DNA from: Acidisphaera sp.
GTDB taxonomy: Bacteria > Pseudomonadota > Alphaproteobacteria > Acetobacterales > Acetobacteraceae
Reading direction: 5' to 3'
Length of the DNA stretch: 57,474 nucleotides
Assembly: GCA_019240395.1 (NCBI GenBank)
Contig: JAFAYM010000038.1
Span: 1 to 57,474, forward strand
Below, piece after piece: positions 43,102 to 51,601 of this stretch. The notes beneath the pieces were generated by a model. The model was not told the origin of the DNA. It did not search any database and worked only from the letters and a program-made list of their open reading frames with translations. Every line of letters begins with the position of its first letter. Position 1 is the stretch's first letter. Both the position numbers and the translations under genes were made by a program.

Positions 43102-43986
43102 ATGGGCAATAACCCGCACCTCGGCTTCATCGGCATCGGCCTGATGGGCGCGGCGATGAGCCTGCGGCTGCTCGAGCGCGGCTGGGATCTCACGGTCTGG
43201 AACCGCGAGCCGTCGCGGCTCGCGCCGGTCCTCGCGGCCGGCGCCCGCGCGGCCGGCAGTCCGCGCGAAGTCGCCGAGAGCTGCGAGATCGTGCTGATGT
43301 GCGTACTCCACACCGAGGCGGTGGCGGATTGCGTCTGGGGCGAGGACGGGGTGGCCGCGGCGGCCAGCGGCGCCGGGCTGGTGATCGATCACTCCACCAT
43401 CGATCCCGCGGCGACGCGCGATTTCGCCGCCCGGCTGAAGGGGCGCACCGGGGCGGGCTGGGTCGACGCGCCGGTATCCGGCGGCCCGGTTGCCGCGCGG
43501 GCGGGCAGCCTGACCATCATGCTCGGCGCCGAACCGGAGGACATGGCGCATGCCGCGCCGGTGCTGGCCGACCTCGCCTCGAATGTCACGCGCATGGGCG
43601 GGGTCGGCGCCGGGCAGCTCACCAAGCTGGTCAACCAGGCGATCGTCGGCTCGGGCTTCGTGCTGATGGCCGAGGCGCTGCGCCTGGCCGAGGCGGCCGG
43701 CATCGACGCGGCGGCGATGCCAGGGTGCCTGGCCGGCGGCTTGGCGGACAGCGCGCTGCTCCAGCGCATCTATCCGCAGATGCAGGCCCGTGCCTTCGAT
43801 CCGCCGCTGAGCTACGCCCGTCAGCTGCTGAAGGACATGAAGGCGGTCACCGGCGCCGCCCAGGCGCTCGATCTGACCTTGCCGATGGTCGAGACGGCGT
43901 GCCGGCGCTATGCCGATTATGTCGGGCTGGGGAACGAGCTCGTCGACAGCGCATCCATCATCCGCTTGTATGAGGCGGGAAGCTGA
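43102..43986 (+). CDS. NAD(P)-dependent beta-hydroxyacid dehydrogenase (3-hydroxyisobutyrate dehydrogenase family)
   Basis: 294 residues. GFIGIGLMGAAMSLRLLERG is the Rossmann motif, VIDHSTIDPAATRDFAARLK and WVDAPVSGGPVAARAGSLTIMLG are the substrate-binding DAPVSGG region, and GQLTKLVNQ contains the catalytic lysine (K175). Enzymes of this family act on tartronate semialdehyde, 3-hydroxyisobutyrate or 6-phosphogluconate-like acids. Neighbours suggest a sugar-acid route, e.g. reduction of a semialdehyde to glycerate. The stop overlaps the next ATG (TGATG). Confidence 0.93.
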   Translation: MGNNPHLGFIGIGLMGAAMSLRLLERGWDLTVWNREPSRLAPVLAAGARAAGSPREVAESCEIVLMCVLHTEAVADCVWGEDGVAAAASGAGLVIDHSTIDPAATRDFAARLKGRTGAGWVDAPVSGGPVAARAGSLTIMLGAEPEDMAHAAPVLADLASNVTRMGGVGAGQLTKLVNQAIVGSGFVLMAEALRLAEAAGIDAAAMPGCLAGGLADSALLQRIYPQMQARAFDPPLSYARQLLKDMKAVTGAAQALDLTLPMVETACRRYADYVGLGNELVDSASIIRLYEAGS

Positions 43987-44897
43987 TGGCTCGCGGGGTG
44001 GGCGGGATGATCGACGCGCACCAGCATTTCTGGGATCTCGCCGGGGGCGACTATCCCTGGCTCGCCGGCACCGAGCCGATCCCGTTCCGCTACGGCCGCG
44101 CCGATGCCATCCGCCGCACCTATCTGCCCGCCGACTACCGCCGCGACACCGCCGCCCACGAGGTCAGGGCGACCGTGCACATCGAGGCTCAGTTCGATCC
44201 CGCCCGACCCGTCGAGGAGACGCTGTGGCTGGAGAGCCTGGCGGCGCGCGAGGGACTGCCGACCGCCTGCGTCACCCAGGCTCGGCTCGAGCGTCCGGAG
44301 GTGGAGGAGGTGCTGGCGCAGCAGGCGGCGCGGCCGCTGGTCCGCGGCATCCGTCAAAAGCCGGCGGCGGCGGCGAGCGCCGATGCCGCGCGCCGGGGCG
44401 AGCCGGGGTCCATGGACGACCCGATCTGGCGGCGCGGCTACGCCCTGCTGGAGCGGCACGGTCTCAGCTTCGACCTGCAGACCCCGTGGTGGCACCTGGA
44501 CGCAGCGGCGGCGCTTGCCGGTGATTTTCCGGGCACGCAGATCATCATCAACCACACCGGCCTGCCGGCAGACCGTAGCGCGCCGGCGCTGGCGGCGTGG
44601 CGCGCGGCGCTGGAGCGCGTGGCGGTATCACCGAACGTTGCGCTGAAGATTTCCGGCCTCGGTCTGCCGGACGGGTCATGGAACGCGGTGTCGAACCGGG
44701 CGGTGATCCGCGACGCCATCGCCATCTTCGGCTGGCAGCGCTGCCTGTTCGCCAGCAACTATCCCGTGGACAGCCTGGTCGCCAGCTTCGACGCGATCGC
44801 CGGGCAGTTTCTCGACGCAATCGCCGACCGGCCGGAGGGCGAACAGTGCGCCTTGCTGCACGACAACGCCGTGCGCCTCTATCGGCTGAAGCGCTAG
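43986..44897 (+). CDS. Amidohydrolase family protein (L-fuconolactonase-like)
   Basis: 303 residues. MIDAHQHFWDLAGGDYPWLAG at residues 8-28 is the COG3618 amidohydrolase signature (HxH metal ligands H12, H14). IHIEAQFDPA-like VHIEAQFDPA, IINHTGLP and FASNYPVDSL provide the further His and the C-terminal Asp ligand region. Family members open aldono-lactones such as L-fuconolactone or 2-pyrone/4-sulfomuconolactone. It starts at the ATG overlapping the dehydrogenase stop; the internal ATG seven codons on may be the true one. The TAG stop is the first triplet of the family I repeat. Confidence 0.9.
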   Translation: MARGVGGMIDAHQHFWDLAGGDYPWLAGTEPIPFRYGRADAIRRTYLPADYRRDTAAHEVRATVHIEAQFDPARPVEETLWLESLAAREGLPTACVTQARLERPEVEEVLAQQAARPLVRGIRQKPAAAASADAARRGEPGSMDDPIWRRGYALLERHGLSFDLQTPWWHLDAAAALAGDFPGTQIIINHTGLPADRSAPALAAWRAALERVAVSPNVALKISGLGLPDGSWNAVSNRAVIRDAIAIFGWQRCLFASNYPVDSLVASFDAIAGQFLDAIADRPEGEQCALLHDNAVRLYRLKR

Positions 44898-45000
44898 AGC
44901 GTGATGACCGAAGGTGGAATCACCGCAGGTCTGAATCACGCTCTCAAACCAAACAGTTAGAGCGTGATGACTTCGTCTTTTAGAGTCATCGCGCTCTAAC
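44895..45000 (+). repeat. Palindromic repeat family I, copy 2 (forward orientation)
   Basis: Two hairpins: AGAGCGTGAT (44896-44905) with ATCACGCTCT (44935-44944), and AGAGCGTGATGACT (44959-44972) with AGTCATCGCGCTCT (44984-44997), one mismatch. It aligns with the reverse complement of 11565-11668. The amidohydrolase TAG (44895-44897) forms its left boundary. It divides the amidohydrolase gene from the TRAP binding-protein gene that follows 35 bp later. Confidence 0.85.
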
Positions 45001-45034
45001 GATAGAAGAGCCACGACAGAAAGGGAGGCGAGAC

Positions 45035-46039
45035 ATGCCGATCATCACCCGTCGCGCGCTGGGTCAGGGACTTGCCGCCTTACCAGCCTTGCTCACCCGC
45101 CGCGCCGATGCCGCCGAGTTCAGCTACAAATTCGCCACCAACCAGCCGCCGAGCCACCCGTCCAACGTCCGGGCGCAGCAGGCGATCGACCGCATCCGCG
45201 AGCAGACCGGCGGACGTCTGCAGATCCAGCTCTTCCCCAATAACCAGCTCGGCGGCGATACCGACATGATGAGCCAGCTGCGCAGCGGGGCGATCCAGTT
45301 CTTCCCGCTCTCGGGGCTGATCGTGCAGACCATCGTTCCGGTCGCCGGCGCCAACGGTGTGGGGTTCGCGTTCAAGGACTACGACATGGTCTGGGCGGCG
45401 ATGGATGGCGAGTTCGGCGCCTATATCCGCCGCGCGATGGAGCCGGCCGGGTTCTACACGTTCCCGAAGATCTGGGACAACGGCTTCCGCCAGATCACCG
45501 CCGGCGCCAAGCCGATCGCCCGGCCGGACGATCTCAACGGCTTCAAGATCCGCGTGCCGGTGATGCCGCTGGAGACCTCGCTGTTCGAGAGCTACGGCGC
45601 CTCGCCGACCTCCATCAACATCAAGGAGGCCTATTCGGCGCTGCAGACGCGGCTGGTGGATGGCGAGGAGAATCCGCTCTCCATCATCTACAACTGGAAA
45701 TTCTATGAAGTGCAGAAATACTGCTCACTGACCAGCCACATGTGGGACGGTTTCTGGGTGCTGGCCAACAAGCGGGCCTGGGAGAGGCTGCCGAAGGATG
45801 TGCAGGATGTCGTGTCGAAGAACATCGAGCAGGCGGCGCAGGAGCAGCGTGCCGACATCCGCAAGCTGAACGAGGGATTGCAGAGCGAGCTGGAGAAGCT
45901 CGGCATGACCTTCAACACGCCGGACACCGAGCCGTTCCGCGCCAAGCTGCGCAGTGCCGGGTTCTATGCGAAGTGGCGCGACACCTTCGGCCCGGAGTGC
46001 TGGGGACTGCTGGAGAAATACACCGGCAAGCTCGCCTGA
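45035..46039 (+). CDS. TRAP transporter substrate-binding protein, DctP family
   Basis: 334 residues. The N-terminal MPIITRRALGQGLAALPALL...RADA is a signal peptide with a TRR twin-arginine-like feature. The mature part begins FSYKFATNQPPSHPSNVRAQ, then GGRLQIQLFPNNQLGGDTDM ('GgrieIqvfpnsqLGgd.d'), LNGFKIRVPVMPLETSLFES (the ligand-contacting R/V-P segment) and ALQTRLVDGEENPLSIIYNWKFYEVQK, all typical of DctP. It binds an organic acid (sugar acid, sialic acid-like or dicarboxylate). The membrane subunits follow 15 bp downstream. Confidence 0.94.
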   Translation: MPIITRRALGQGLAALPALLTRRADAAEFSYKFATNQPPSHPSNVRAQQAIDRIREQTGGRLQIQLFPNNQLGGDTDMMSQLRSGAIQFFPLSGLIVQTIVPVAGANGVGFAFKDYDMVWAAMDGEFGAYIRRAMEPAGFYTFPKIWDNGFRQITAGAKPIARPDDLNGFKIRVPVMPLETSLFESYGASPTSINIKEAYSALQTRLVDGEENPLSIIYNWKFYEVQKYCSLTSHMWDGFWVLANKRAWERLPKDVQDVVSKNIEQAAQEQRADIRKLNEGLQSELEKLGMTFNTPDTEPFRAKLRSAGFYAKWRDTFGPECWGLLEKYTGKLA

Positions 46040-46054
46040 CCGGACCGAGCCGGC

Positions 46055-47920
46055 ATGGTCGAGAGCCTACTGCAGGCGGCCTCGCCGCCACCCCGGGCGG
46101 CGGCGCTGGCGCAGCTCGAGCGCACTCTCGCACTGCTCACCGAAATCCCGGCCGCCGGGCTGGTGGTCGCTGAAATCCTGCTGCTCTCCGCCGGCGTCAC
46201 CTCGCGCTACGTCTTTCACCGGCCGCTGGTCTGGTCCGACGAGCTGGCCTCGGCGCTGTTCCTCTGGCTGGCCCTGCTCGGCGCGGTGATCGCGCTGCAG
46301 CGCGGCGAGCACATGCGGCTCACCGTGTTGGTCAATGCCGCGCCGCCCGGCCTGCGCGGCTGGATGGAGGCGCTGGGTTCGGCGATCGTCATCGCCTGCA
46401 TGCTGGCGCTGCTGGCGCCCGCTGAGCAGTATATCGAGGATCAATGGGTGGTGACCACGCCGGCCCTGCAGATTCACGATGGTGTGCGAGTCGCGGCGAT
46501 CCTGCTCGGCGCGGTGCTGATGAGCTGCGTCGCGGTGATCCGGCTGTTCCGTTTTGCAACGCCCGCGCAGGCCGCCGGGGCTGTCATTCTGGTGGCTGCC
46601 GGAGCTGCCGGGCTGTGGGCCGTGCAGGACGTCATCGCGCCCTGGGGCAACATCGACCTGGTTCTGTTCTTCGTCGTGCTGGTCGGCTTCTGCGTCGCCA
46701 TCGGCACCCCGATCGCCTTTGCCTTCGGCGCCGCCACCCTCGCCTATCTGGCCGTCACCACCGACACGCCGCTCTCCACCGTGGTCAACCGGATCGACGA
46801 GGGCATGTCGGAGCTGATCCTGCTCGCCGTGCCCCTGTTCGTCTTTCTCGGCGTGCTGATCGAGATGATGGGGCTGGCACGGGCGCTGGTGAACTTCATG
46901 GTGGCGCTGCTCGGCCATGTCCGCGGCGGGCTCTCCTACGTGCTGCTGGCGGCGATGTATCTCGTCTCCGGCATCTCCGGCTCCAAGGCGGCCGATATGG
47001 CGGCGGTGGCGCCGAGCCTGTTTCCCGACATGCGCCGGCGCGGCGCGCATCCCGGCGAGCTGGTGGCGCAGCTCGCGGCCTCCGGCGCGATGTCGGAGAC
47101 CATTCCGCCGAGCCTCGTGCTGATCACCATCGGCTCGTCCTGCGGCGTCTCCATCGCCGGCCTGTTCACCGGCGGTATGCTACCGGCCGCCGCCGGCGCG
47201 CTGGCGCTGGTCCTGGTCTGCCGCTACCGATCGCGCGGCGATGACCTCCGCGGCGCCAGGCGGGCGCGTTTCGGACACATGCTGCGCACCGGTGCCGTGG
47301 CGGCGCCGGCGCTGGTGCTGCCGTTCCTGATCCGCGCCGCGGTGGTGAAGGGCGTGGCGACGGCGACCGAGGTCTCCACGGTCGGCATCGCCTACACGGT
47401 AGTGGTCGGGTTCCTGGTGTACCGGCAGTTCGATGGGCGCCGGCTCTATCCGATGCTGGTAAGCACCGCGGCGCTCTCCGGCGCAATCCTGCTGATCATC
47501 GGCATGGCGACGGCGATGGCCTGGGCGCTGACGCAGTCCGGCTTCAGCCAGCAGCTCGTCGAGGCGATGATCCACATGCCCGGCGGCAAGGCCGGATTCC
47601 TCGGCGTTTCCATCGTCGTTTTCGCCGTGCTCGGCTCGCTGCTGGAGGGCATCCCGGCGATCGTGCTGTTCGGCCCGCTGCTGTTCCCGGCGGCGCGCGC
47701 CATCGGCGTGAACGATGTGCACTACGCCATGACGGTGGTGCTGGCGATGGGGCTCGGCCTGTTCGCGCCGCCGTTCGGGATCGGCTTCTATTTTTCCTGC
47801 GCCATCGGCGGGGCCACGCCGGACGAGGCGATGGGCCGCGTATGGCCATATCTCGGAGCCTTGCTGCTGGCCGTCATCGCCGTCGCCGCGATTCCCTGGC
47901 TGTCCACCGGATTCCTGTGA
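46055..47920 (+). CDS. Fused TRAP transporter small and large permease subunits (DctQ-DctM)
   Basis: 621 residues. Residues ~25-175 are the DctQ part (RYVFHRPLVWSDELASALFLWLALLGAVIAL, RGEHMRL). Residues ~190-620 are the DctM part (VGFCVAIGTPIAFAFGAATL, the VPLFVFLGVLIEMMGLA segment, SGSKAADMAAVAPSL and IPPSLVLITIGSSCGVSIAGLF). Fusion of Q and M is common in TRAP systems. It uses an ion gradient to import the ligand bound by the upstream protein. The last 133 bp overlap the convergent sulfotransferase-like gene. Confidence 0.93.
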   Translation: MVESLLQAASPPPRAAALAQLERTLALLTEIPAAGLVVAEILLLSAGVTSRYVFHRPLVWSDELASALFLWLALLGAVIALQRGEHMRLTVLVNAAPPGLRGWMEALGSAIVIACMLALLAPAEQYIEDQWVVTTPALQIHDGVRVAAILLGAVLMSCVAVIRLFRFATPAQAAGAVILVAAGAAGLWAVQDVIAPWGNIDLVLFFVVLVGFCVAIGTPIAFAFGAATLAYLAVTTDTPLSTVVNRIDEGMSELILLAVPLFVFLGVLIEMMGLARALVNFMVALLGHVRGGLSYVLLAAMYLVSGISGSKAADMAAVAPSLFPDMRRRGAHPGELVAQLAASGAMSETIPPSLVLITIGSSCGVSIAGLFTGGMLPAAAGALALVLVCRYRSRGDDLRGARRARFGHMLRTGAVAAPALVLPFLIRAAVVKGVATATEVSTVGIAYTVVVGFLVYRQFDGRRLYPMLVSTAALSGAILLIIGMATAMAWALTQSGFSQQLVEAMIHMPGGKAGFLGVSIVVFAVLGSLLEGIPAIVLFGPLLFPAARAIGVNDVHYAMTVVLAMGLGLFAPPFGIGFYFSCAIGGATPDEAMGRVWPYLGALLLAVIAVAAIPWLSTGFL

Positions 47921-48867
47921 AGCGGCACCGCGTTGGAGGCTGCCGCCAACGCTTCTCGGGCGCGCATCTCCGCCAGTTCGGCCTCCGCCGCCTCGCATCG
48001 GGCCTGCAGCGCCGACACTGACGCCGCGGCCTGCTGCAGCGGCCGCATGAGCTGCTCGACACCGACGAAAACCGCGGCCGTCTCGCGCAGAGTTTCACCG
48101 AAGCAGCCGGATGGTGCGGCCTGCAGTATCCGGCGATGCAGCATCCGGCAGAACGCTCCGGATGCCCCTGGTCGATGATCGTCATGCCGCAGGCCGGCGT
48201 CCGCGATCTCAGCGACCAGCTCCTCGAGCGCCGGGTCCGCGGCGTCCCAGGGAAGACCGAGATGCGCGATCAGGCGCGCCGTGTTGTCCTGGGGGGCGGT
48301 GAACCAGCCCTCGTACGGAATGACGCAGACCGGGGCGGCGCCGATGTCTTGTATGGCGTGGGCGTTATAGACGGCCCAGCGATACTCGGCGTCGGCGGCG
48401 TCGATCTCGTCCCGGGCGGCGAGCGAGCGGGCCACTTGTGCGGGCGAGCGCAGGCACAGCACGTAGCTCGGCTCGAGCTCCAATGCGCTACAGACCTCCC
48501 GCCAGAACGGCAACAACCGCGCCGCCCTCGGGTCCTTGAAGCCGAAACGGCGGTGCCGTTGCAGCTGCCCGTCCAGCCAATCGATTGCCTGGTCACGCAC
48601 CGCGCGCACCCGCGGGTCGGCCCACCAGCCCGCCGGCAGGGCCAGCGCGTGGTCAGGGCTGTACCAGTCGCGCCCGAACAGCTGGAGGATGGTGTCGTGG
48701 AACGCGACGATTTCCGGGCGTTCCCAGTGGCCTTTCGCGTTGCTGCCGTCGGATGCGATCTGGCCCGCCATGTCGATGCCCATGACGCTGAGCAGGTGCG
48801 AGCAGAGCGAGGTGCCGCTGCGGTGCATTCCCAGCACCATGGTGATGCGGCGCGGGGCGGCCGACAT
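47788..48867 (-). CDS. Sulfotransferase-like P-loop protein
   Basis: 359 residues. RITMVLGMHRSGTSLCSHLL near the N-terminus is the 5'-PSB loop of PAPS-dependent sulfotransferases, and FGFKDPRAARLLPFWREV and VLCLRSPAQVARSLAARDEI form the 3'-PB (R..RdP..v..S) region. It could sulfate a glycan or lipid using PAPS. A coiled-coil/alanine-rich C-terminal part follows (residues ~265-320). The last ~44 residues (after about NAVPLHRNPVDSQ) lie antisense to the TRAP permease gene and look like read-through rather than conserved protein. It is the third gene of a - strand set with wecB and a glycosyltransferase, starting 4 bp after the latter's stop. Confidence 0.85.
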   Translation of the reverse strand: MSAAPRRITMVLGMHRSGTSLCSHLLSVMGIDMAGQIASDGSNAKGHWERPEIVAFHDTILQLFGRDWYSPDHALALPAGWWADPRVRAVRDQAIDWLDGQLQRHRRFGFKDPRAARLLPFWREVCSALELEPSYVLCLRSPAQVARSLAARDEIDAADAEYRWAVYNAHAIQDIGAAPVCVIPYEGWFTAPQDNTARLIAHLGLPWDAADPALEELVAEIADAGLRHDDHRPGASGAFCRMLHRRILQAAPSGCFGETLRETAAVFVGVEQLMRPLQQAAASVSALQARCEAAEAELAEMRAREALAAASNAVPLHRNPVDSQGIAATAMTASSKAPRYGHTRPIASSGVAPPMAQEK

Positions 48868-48871
48868 CCGG

Positions 48872-51601
48872 CTATTCCCCGAAGCCGGGCTGGTCGCGAT
48901 AGCGGTGCGGCGTCCACGGCCCCCACTTCGCCTCGAAGATCTTGCGATTGCGCTGCATCAGCTCCGCCTTCTCGCCGGCGGCCAGCTTGTCGAACGACGC
49001 GGAGAGATGGTGATGGACGAACACGTCGTCGCAGATCAGCAGACGGTAGCCGGCCTGGCGCGCCCGGCGGCAATAGTCGTCGTCCTCGAAGAAGCCCACG
49101 CTGAAGCTCTCGTCGAGGTAGCCGACGGTTTCGATCACCTCACGCCGGATGGCGACGCAGAAGAAGGCGAGGTTTTCGGTCTCGAAGGTGCAGCGCCGAC
49201 GCCGGGCCGTGAAAGCGGCGCTCGAGGCCGCCATTTCCTGCATGTCGGAGTAGGAAATCACGATCTTCTGCTCGTTGCCGATCATGTTGCTCAGCGGACC
49301 GGTCATGCCGACGCGCGGATCGGCGAGCAGCGGACGGATCAGGTCGCGGATCCAGCCCTTGGTCACGTAGGTGTCGTTGTTCAGGACGACCCGAATCTCG
49401 CCGGTCGCCGCCTTGAGACCGACATTATTGCCGGCAGCGAAGCCGAGATTGCTCGGGTTGCGGACGTGCCGGATCGCATGGTGCTGGCGGCTCATCTCCT
49501 CCAGGTAGGTGCCCGTCGCATCGCTGGAGGCGTTGTCGACGCAGACGATCTCCAGCTCGGGATAATCGGAGAAGGTCAGCAGGCTGGACAGGCACGCCCG
49601 GGTGAAATCCAGGTTGTTGTAGCAGAGGACGACGATGCTCACCGTCGGAAACTGCCGGTCGATGACCGCGGAGAAGGCGGCGGCGCGCGTCGACCAGGAA
49701 TGCCGGGCAGCCCACTCCCGGCGTTGCGCCGCGATCGCGGTACCGTCGTCTTTGAGGGTGCGGTCGTTCTTCACGGAGTCGGTCTTGCGAGAGCCGAGCG
49801 TGGGAGAACCGGAGTTGTGAGAACCAGCCTTGAGATAGCCCGCGATCTTCTTCTCGAACTCGCCCGGCGACCGCGCAATCTGCAGCAGCCCAGCCGGCAC
49901 GCGCCGCAGCTCGGGCATGTCGGTGGCGACGATCGGTTTGCCCGCGCAGAGATACTCGTAGAGCTTTACCGGATTGGTCGCCTTGATCAGATCGACCAGC
50001 TTGAAGGGAATGATGCAGACATCGAAGGAATAGAGATAGTGGGTCAGCTCCGAATACGGTTTTTCCCCGAGAAAGACGATGTTGGCGAGCTTGCGCGCCG
50101 GGGCGACGTCGCATCCCTCGGTGGCGCCGATCAGGATGAAGTGCCACTCCGGATGATTATGGGCGCAGCTGACGACCAGCTCCATGTCGAACCAGTCGGC
50201 GATCGCGCCGTAATAGCCGATGACCGGCCGCGCCGCCGGCACATAGCGGGTCGCCGGAGGCGTCGAGAAATATTCGACCTCGGCACCGTTGCGCACGATC
50301 TCGCAGGGGCGCTGCCGTCTGACGATGTCGGCGAGATACTCGGAGGTGGCGACGACCGCGTCCGCCTCGCGGATGAGCTTGTCCTCGAGCGCCACGACGC
50401 GGGGGGAGACGGCGTTGAAGCCGGCGACGTGGTCGAGGCAGTCGTGGATCAGGACCATGCCGGGCAGCGACATCGCCACCGGGTACCACCCCGGGAACTG
50501 AACGACTCCCACAGGGCTGCGCAGCCTGAGCTCCGAGGCGACGGCGGCCAGCGCCGCAGAAAGTTCCTCGATCTGCCGCTCGTCCTCGATGCCGGCATAG
50601 ATGCTGGGTTCCGGGGGCCGGCAGGTGAGCACGATCTCGAACACGCCCTTGGCAGACTGCGAGCGGATCTTGAAGCGGCCGCCGCTCGGGTCCGGCGCCT
50701 CGAACCTGACGCTCAGATAGAACACCCGGCTGCCGAGTGCCGCCAGCTTTGCCGCCAGATGCTGCGGCCGCTGGGTCCGGAAATGCCAATCGATGATCGA
50801 GAAGAACAGGACGTCATGCGGGCCGCCGGCGGCCGCCAGAGCGGCCGGCAGCAGCGCGCCATAGAGTGCCTCCGGTGAGGGCGGGGGAGCCTCGAGCACC
50901 CGCGCCGGCGCGGGATCGTCAAGCCGGTCGACGAGCAGGGCGAGCGCCCTGCCCTGCGCGCTTAAGTTCTCGGCGATCGCGTTCAGCGCCCGAAGCATGG
51001 TGAATTGCAGGTCCGAGAGCGGCGGTGTCACCTCGGCGAGCCGCTGCTGCGACGGAAAGGCCTGAGCCGACGGCAGAGGCGCCGTGCGCAGGACCCTCGG
51101 ACTGTCCTGCAAGGCGAAGTCGGCGCCTTTCACCCGCGCCGTGATGACGTGCTCCTGGCCGTCGAACAGCTCCAACGGCAGCGCATAGCGAAAAGCGTGA
51201 CAGCCGTCGCCGATGCCGGCCTCCGCCAGGTCGGCGCGGAACAGTTTGGCCGGAATGGCGCCGAGCAGGCGATCGCTGTCGCGAATTTCGACCGTGAGAA
51301 TGCGCGAGGGCGTACGCGCATCATACGCCCAGCCCTCGACGAGGCGGCCGTGGACCGCGTCGAACACGCCGACCAGGCCCTTCTGAGCTTCGGCATCGGG
51401 CGTCGCGTTCGTCTCGGCCTTGTCCGTGCTCGCCGCGCTTGCGGGCGGCTCGATTGCAGCGCGGCCGCGCAGAGCCCGCTTGCCGCGCAGCACCGGCGAG
51501 ACAGTCGTGCGAGGGCCGCTCCCGTTCGCCTTTGCGCGGGCCACCTCTCCGCTCGTGACCTCGGCGCGAGCGCCTTCATGGGCGGACAGGTCGCGCTCCA
51601 T
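48872..51601 (-). CDS. Two-domain glycosyltransferase (GT4-like plus GT2)
   Basis: 909 residues from the ATG overlapping the wecB stop (TGATG). Residues ~1-75 are low-complexity. Residues ~75-170 hold a small beta module (GVFDAVHGRLVEGWAYDA, 'G..d....g.l.GWa.d...p'). The middle (~265-640) is GT4-like: HDVLFFSIIDWHFRTQRPQHLA, CLDHVAGF, VKLYEYLCAGKPIVATD. The C-terminal part (~690-900) is a GT2 glycosyltransferase: VSIVVLCYNNLDFTRACLSS, VCVDNASSDATGTY, VVLNNDTYVTKGW (N-N-D at the DxD position) and FFEDDDYCRRARQAGYRL. It probably adds two sugars in exopolysaccharide or LPS assembly. Confidence 0.9.
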   Translation of the reverse strand: MERDLSAHEGARAEVTSGEVARAKANGSGPRTTVSPVLRGKRALRGRAAIEPPASAASTDKAETNATPDAEAQKGLVGVFDAVHGRLVEGWAYDARTPSRILTVEIRDSDRLLGAIPAKLFRADLAEAGIGDGCHAFRYALPLELFDGQEHVITARVKGADFALQDSPRVLRTAPLPSAQAFPSQQRLAEVTPPLSDLQFTMLRALNAIAENLSAQGRALALLVDRLDDPAPARVLEAPPPSPEALYGALLPAALAAAGGPHDVLFFSIIDWHFRTQRPQHLAAKLAALGSRVFYLSVRFEAPDPSGGRFKIRSQSAKGVFEIVLTCRPPEPSIYAGIEDERQIEELSAALAAVASELRLRSPVGVVQFPGWYPVAMSLPGMVLIHDCLDHVAGFNAVSPRVVALEDKLIREADAVVATSEYLADIVRRQRPCEIVRNGAEVEYFSTPPATRYVPAARPVIGYYGAIADWFDMELVVSCAHNHPEWHFILIGATEGCDVAPARKLANIVFLGEKPYSELTHYLYSFDVCIIPFKLVDLIKATNPVKLYEYLCAGKPIVATDMPELRRVPAGLLQIARSPGEFEKKIAGYLKAGSHNSGSPTLGSRKTDSVKNDRTLKDDGTAIAAQRREWAARHSWSTRAAAFSAVIDRQFPTVSIVVLCYNNLDFTRACLSSLLTFSDYPELEIVCVDNASSDATGTYLEEMSRQHHAIRHVRNPSNLGFAAGNNVGLKAATGEIRVVLNNDTYVTKGWIRDLIRPLLADPRVGMTGPLSNMIGNEQKIVISYSDMQEMAASSAAFTARRRRCTFETENLAFFCVAIRREVIETVGYLDESFSVGFFEDDDYCRRARQAGYRLLICDDVFVHHHLSASFDKLAAGEKAELMQRNRKIFEAKWGPWTPHRYRDQPGFGE

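Noticed and set aside
41307-43313. A 668-residue frame antisense to rpiB and the MFS gene
   Set aside because: Same type of shadow; both sense genes have clear family motifs and ribosome sites.
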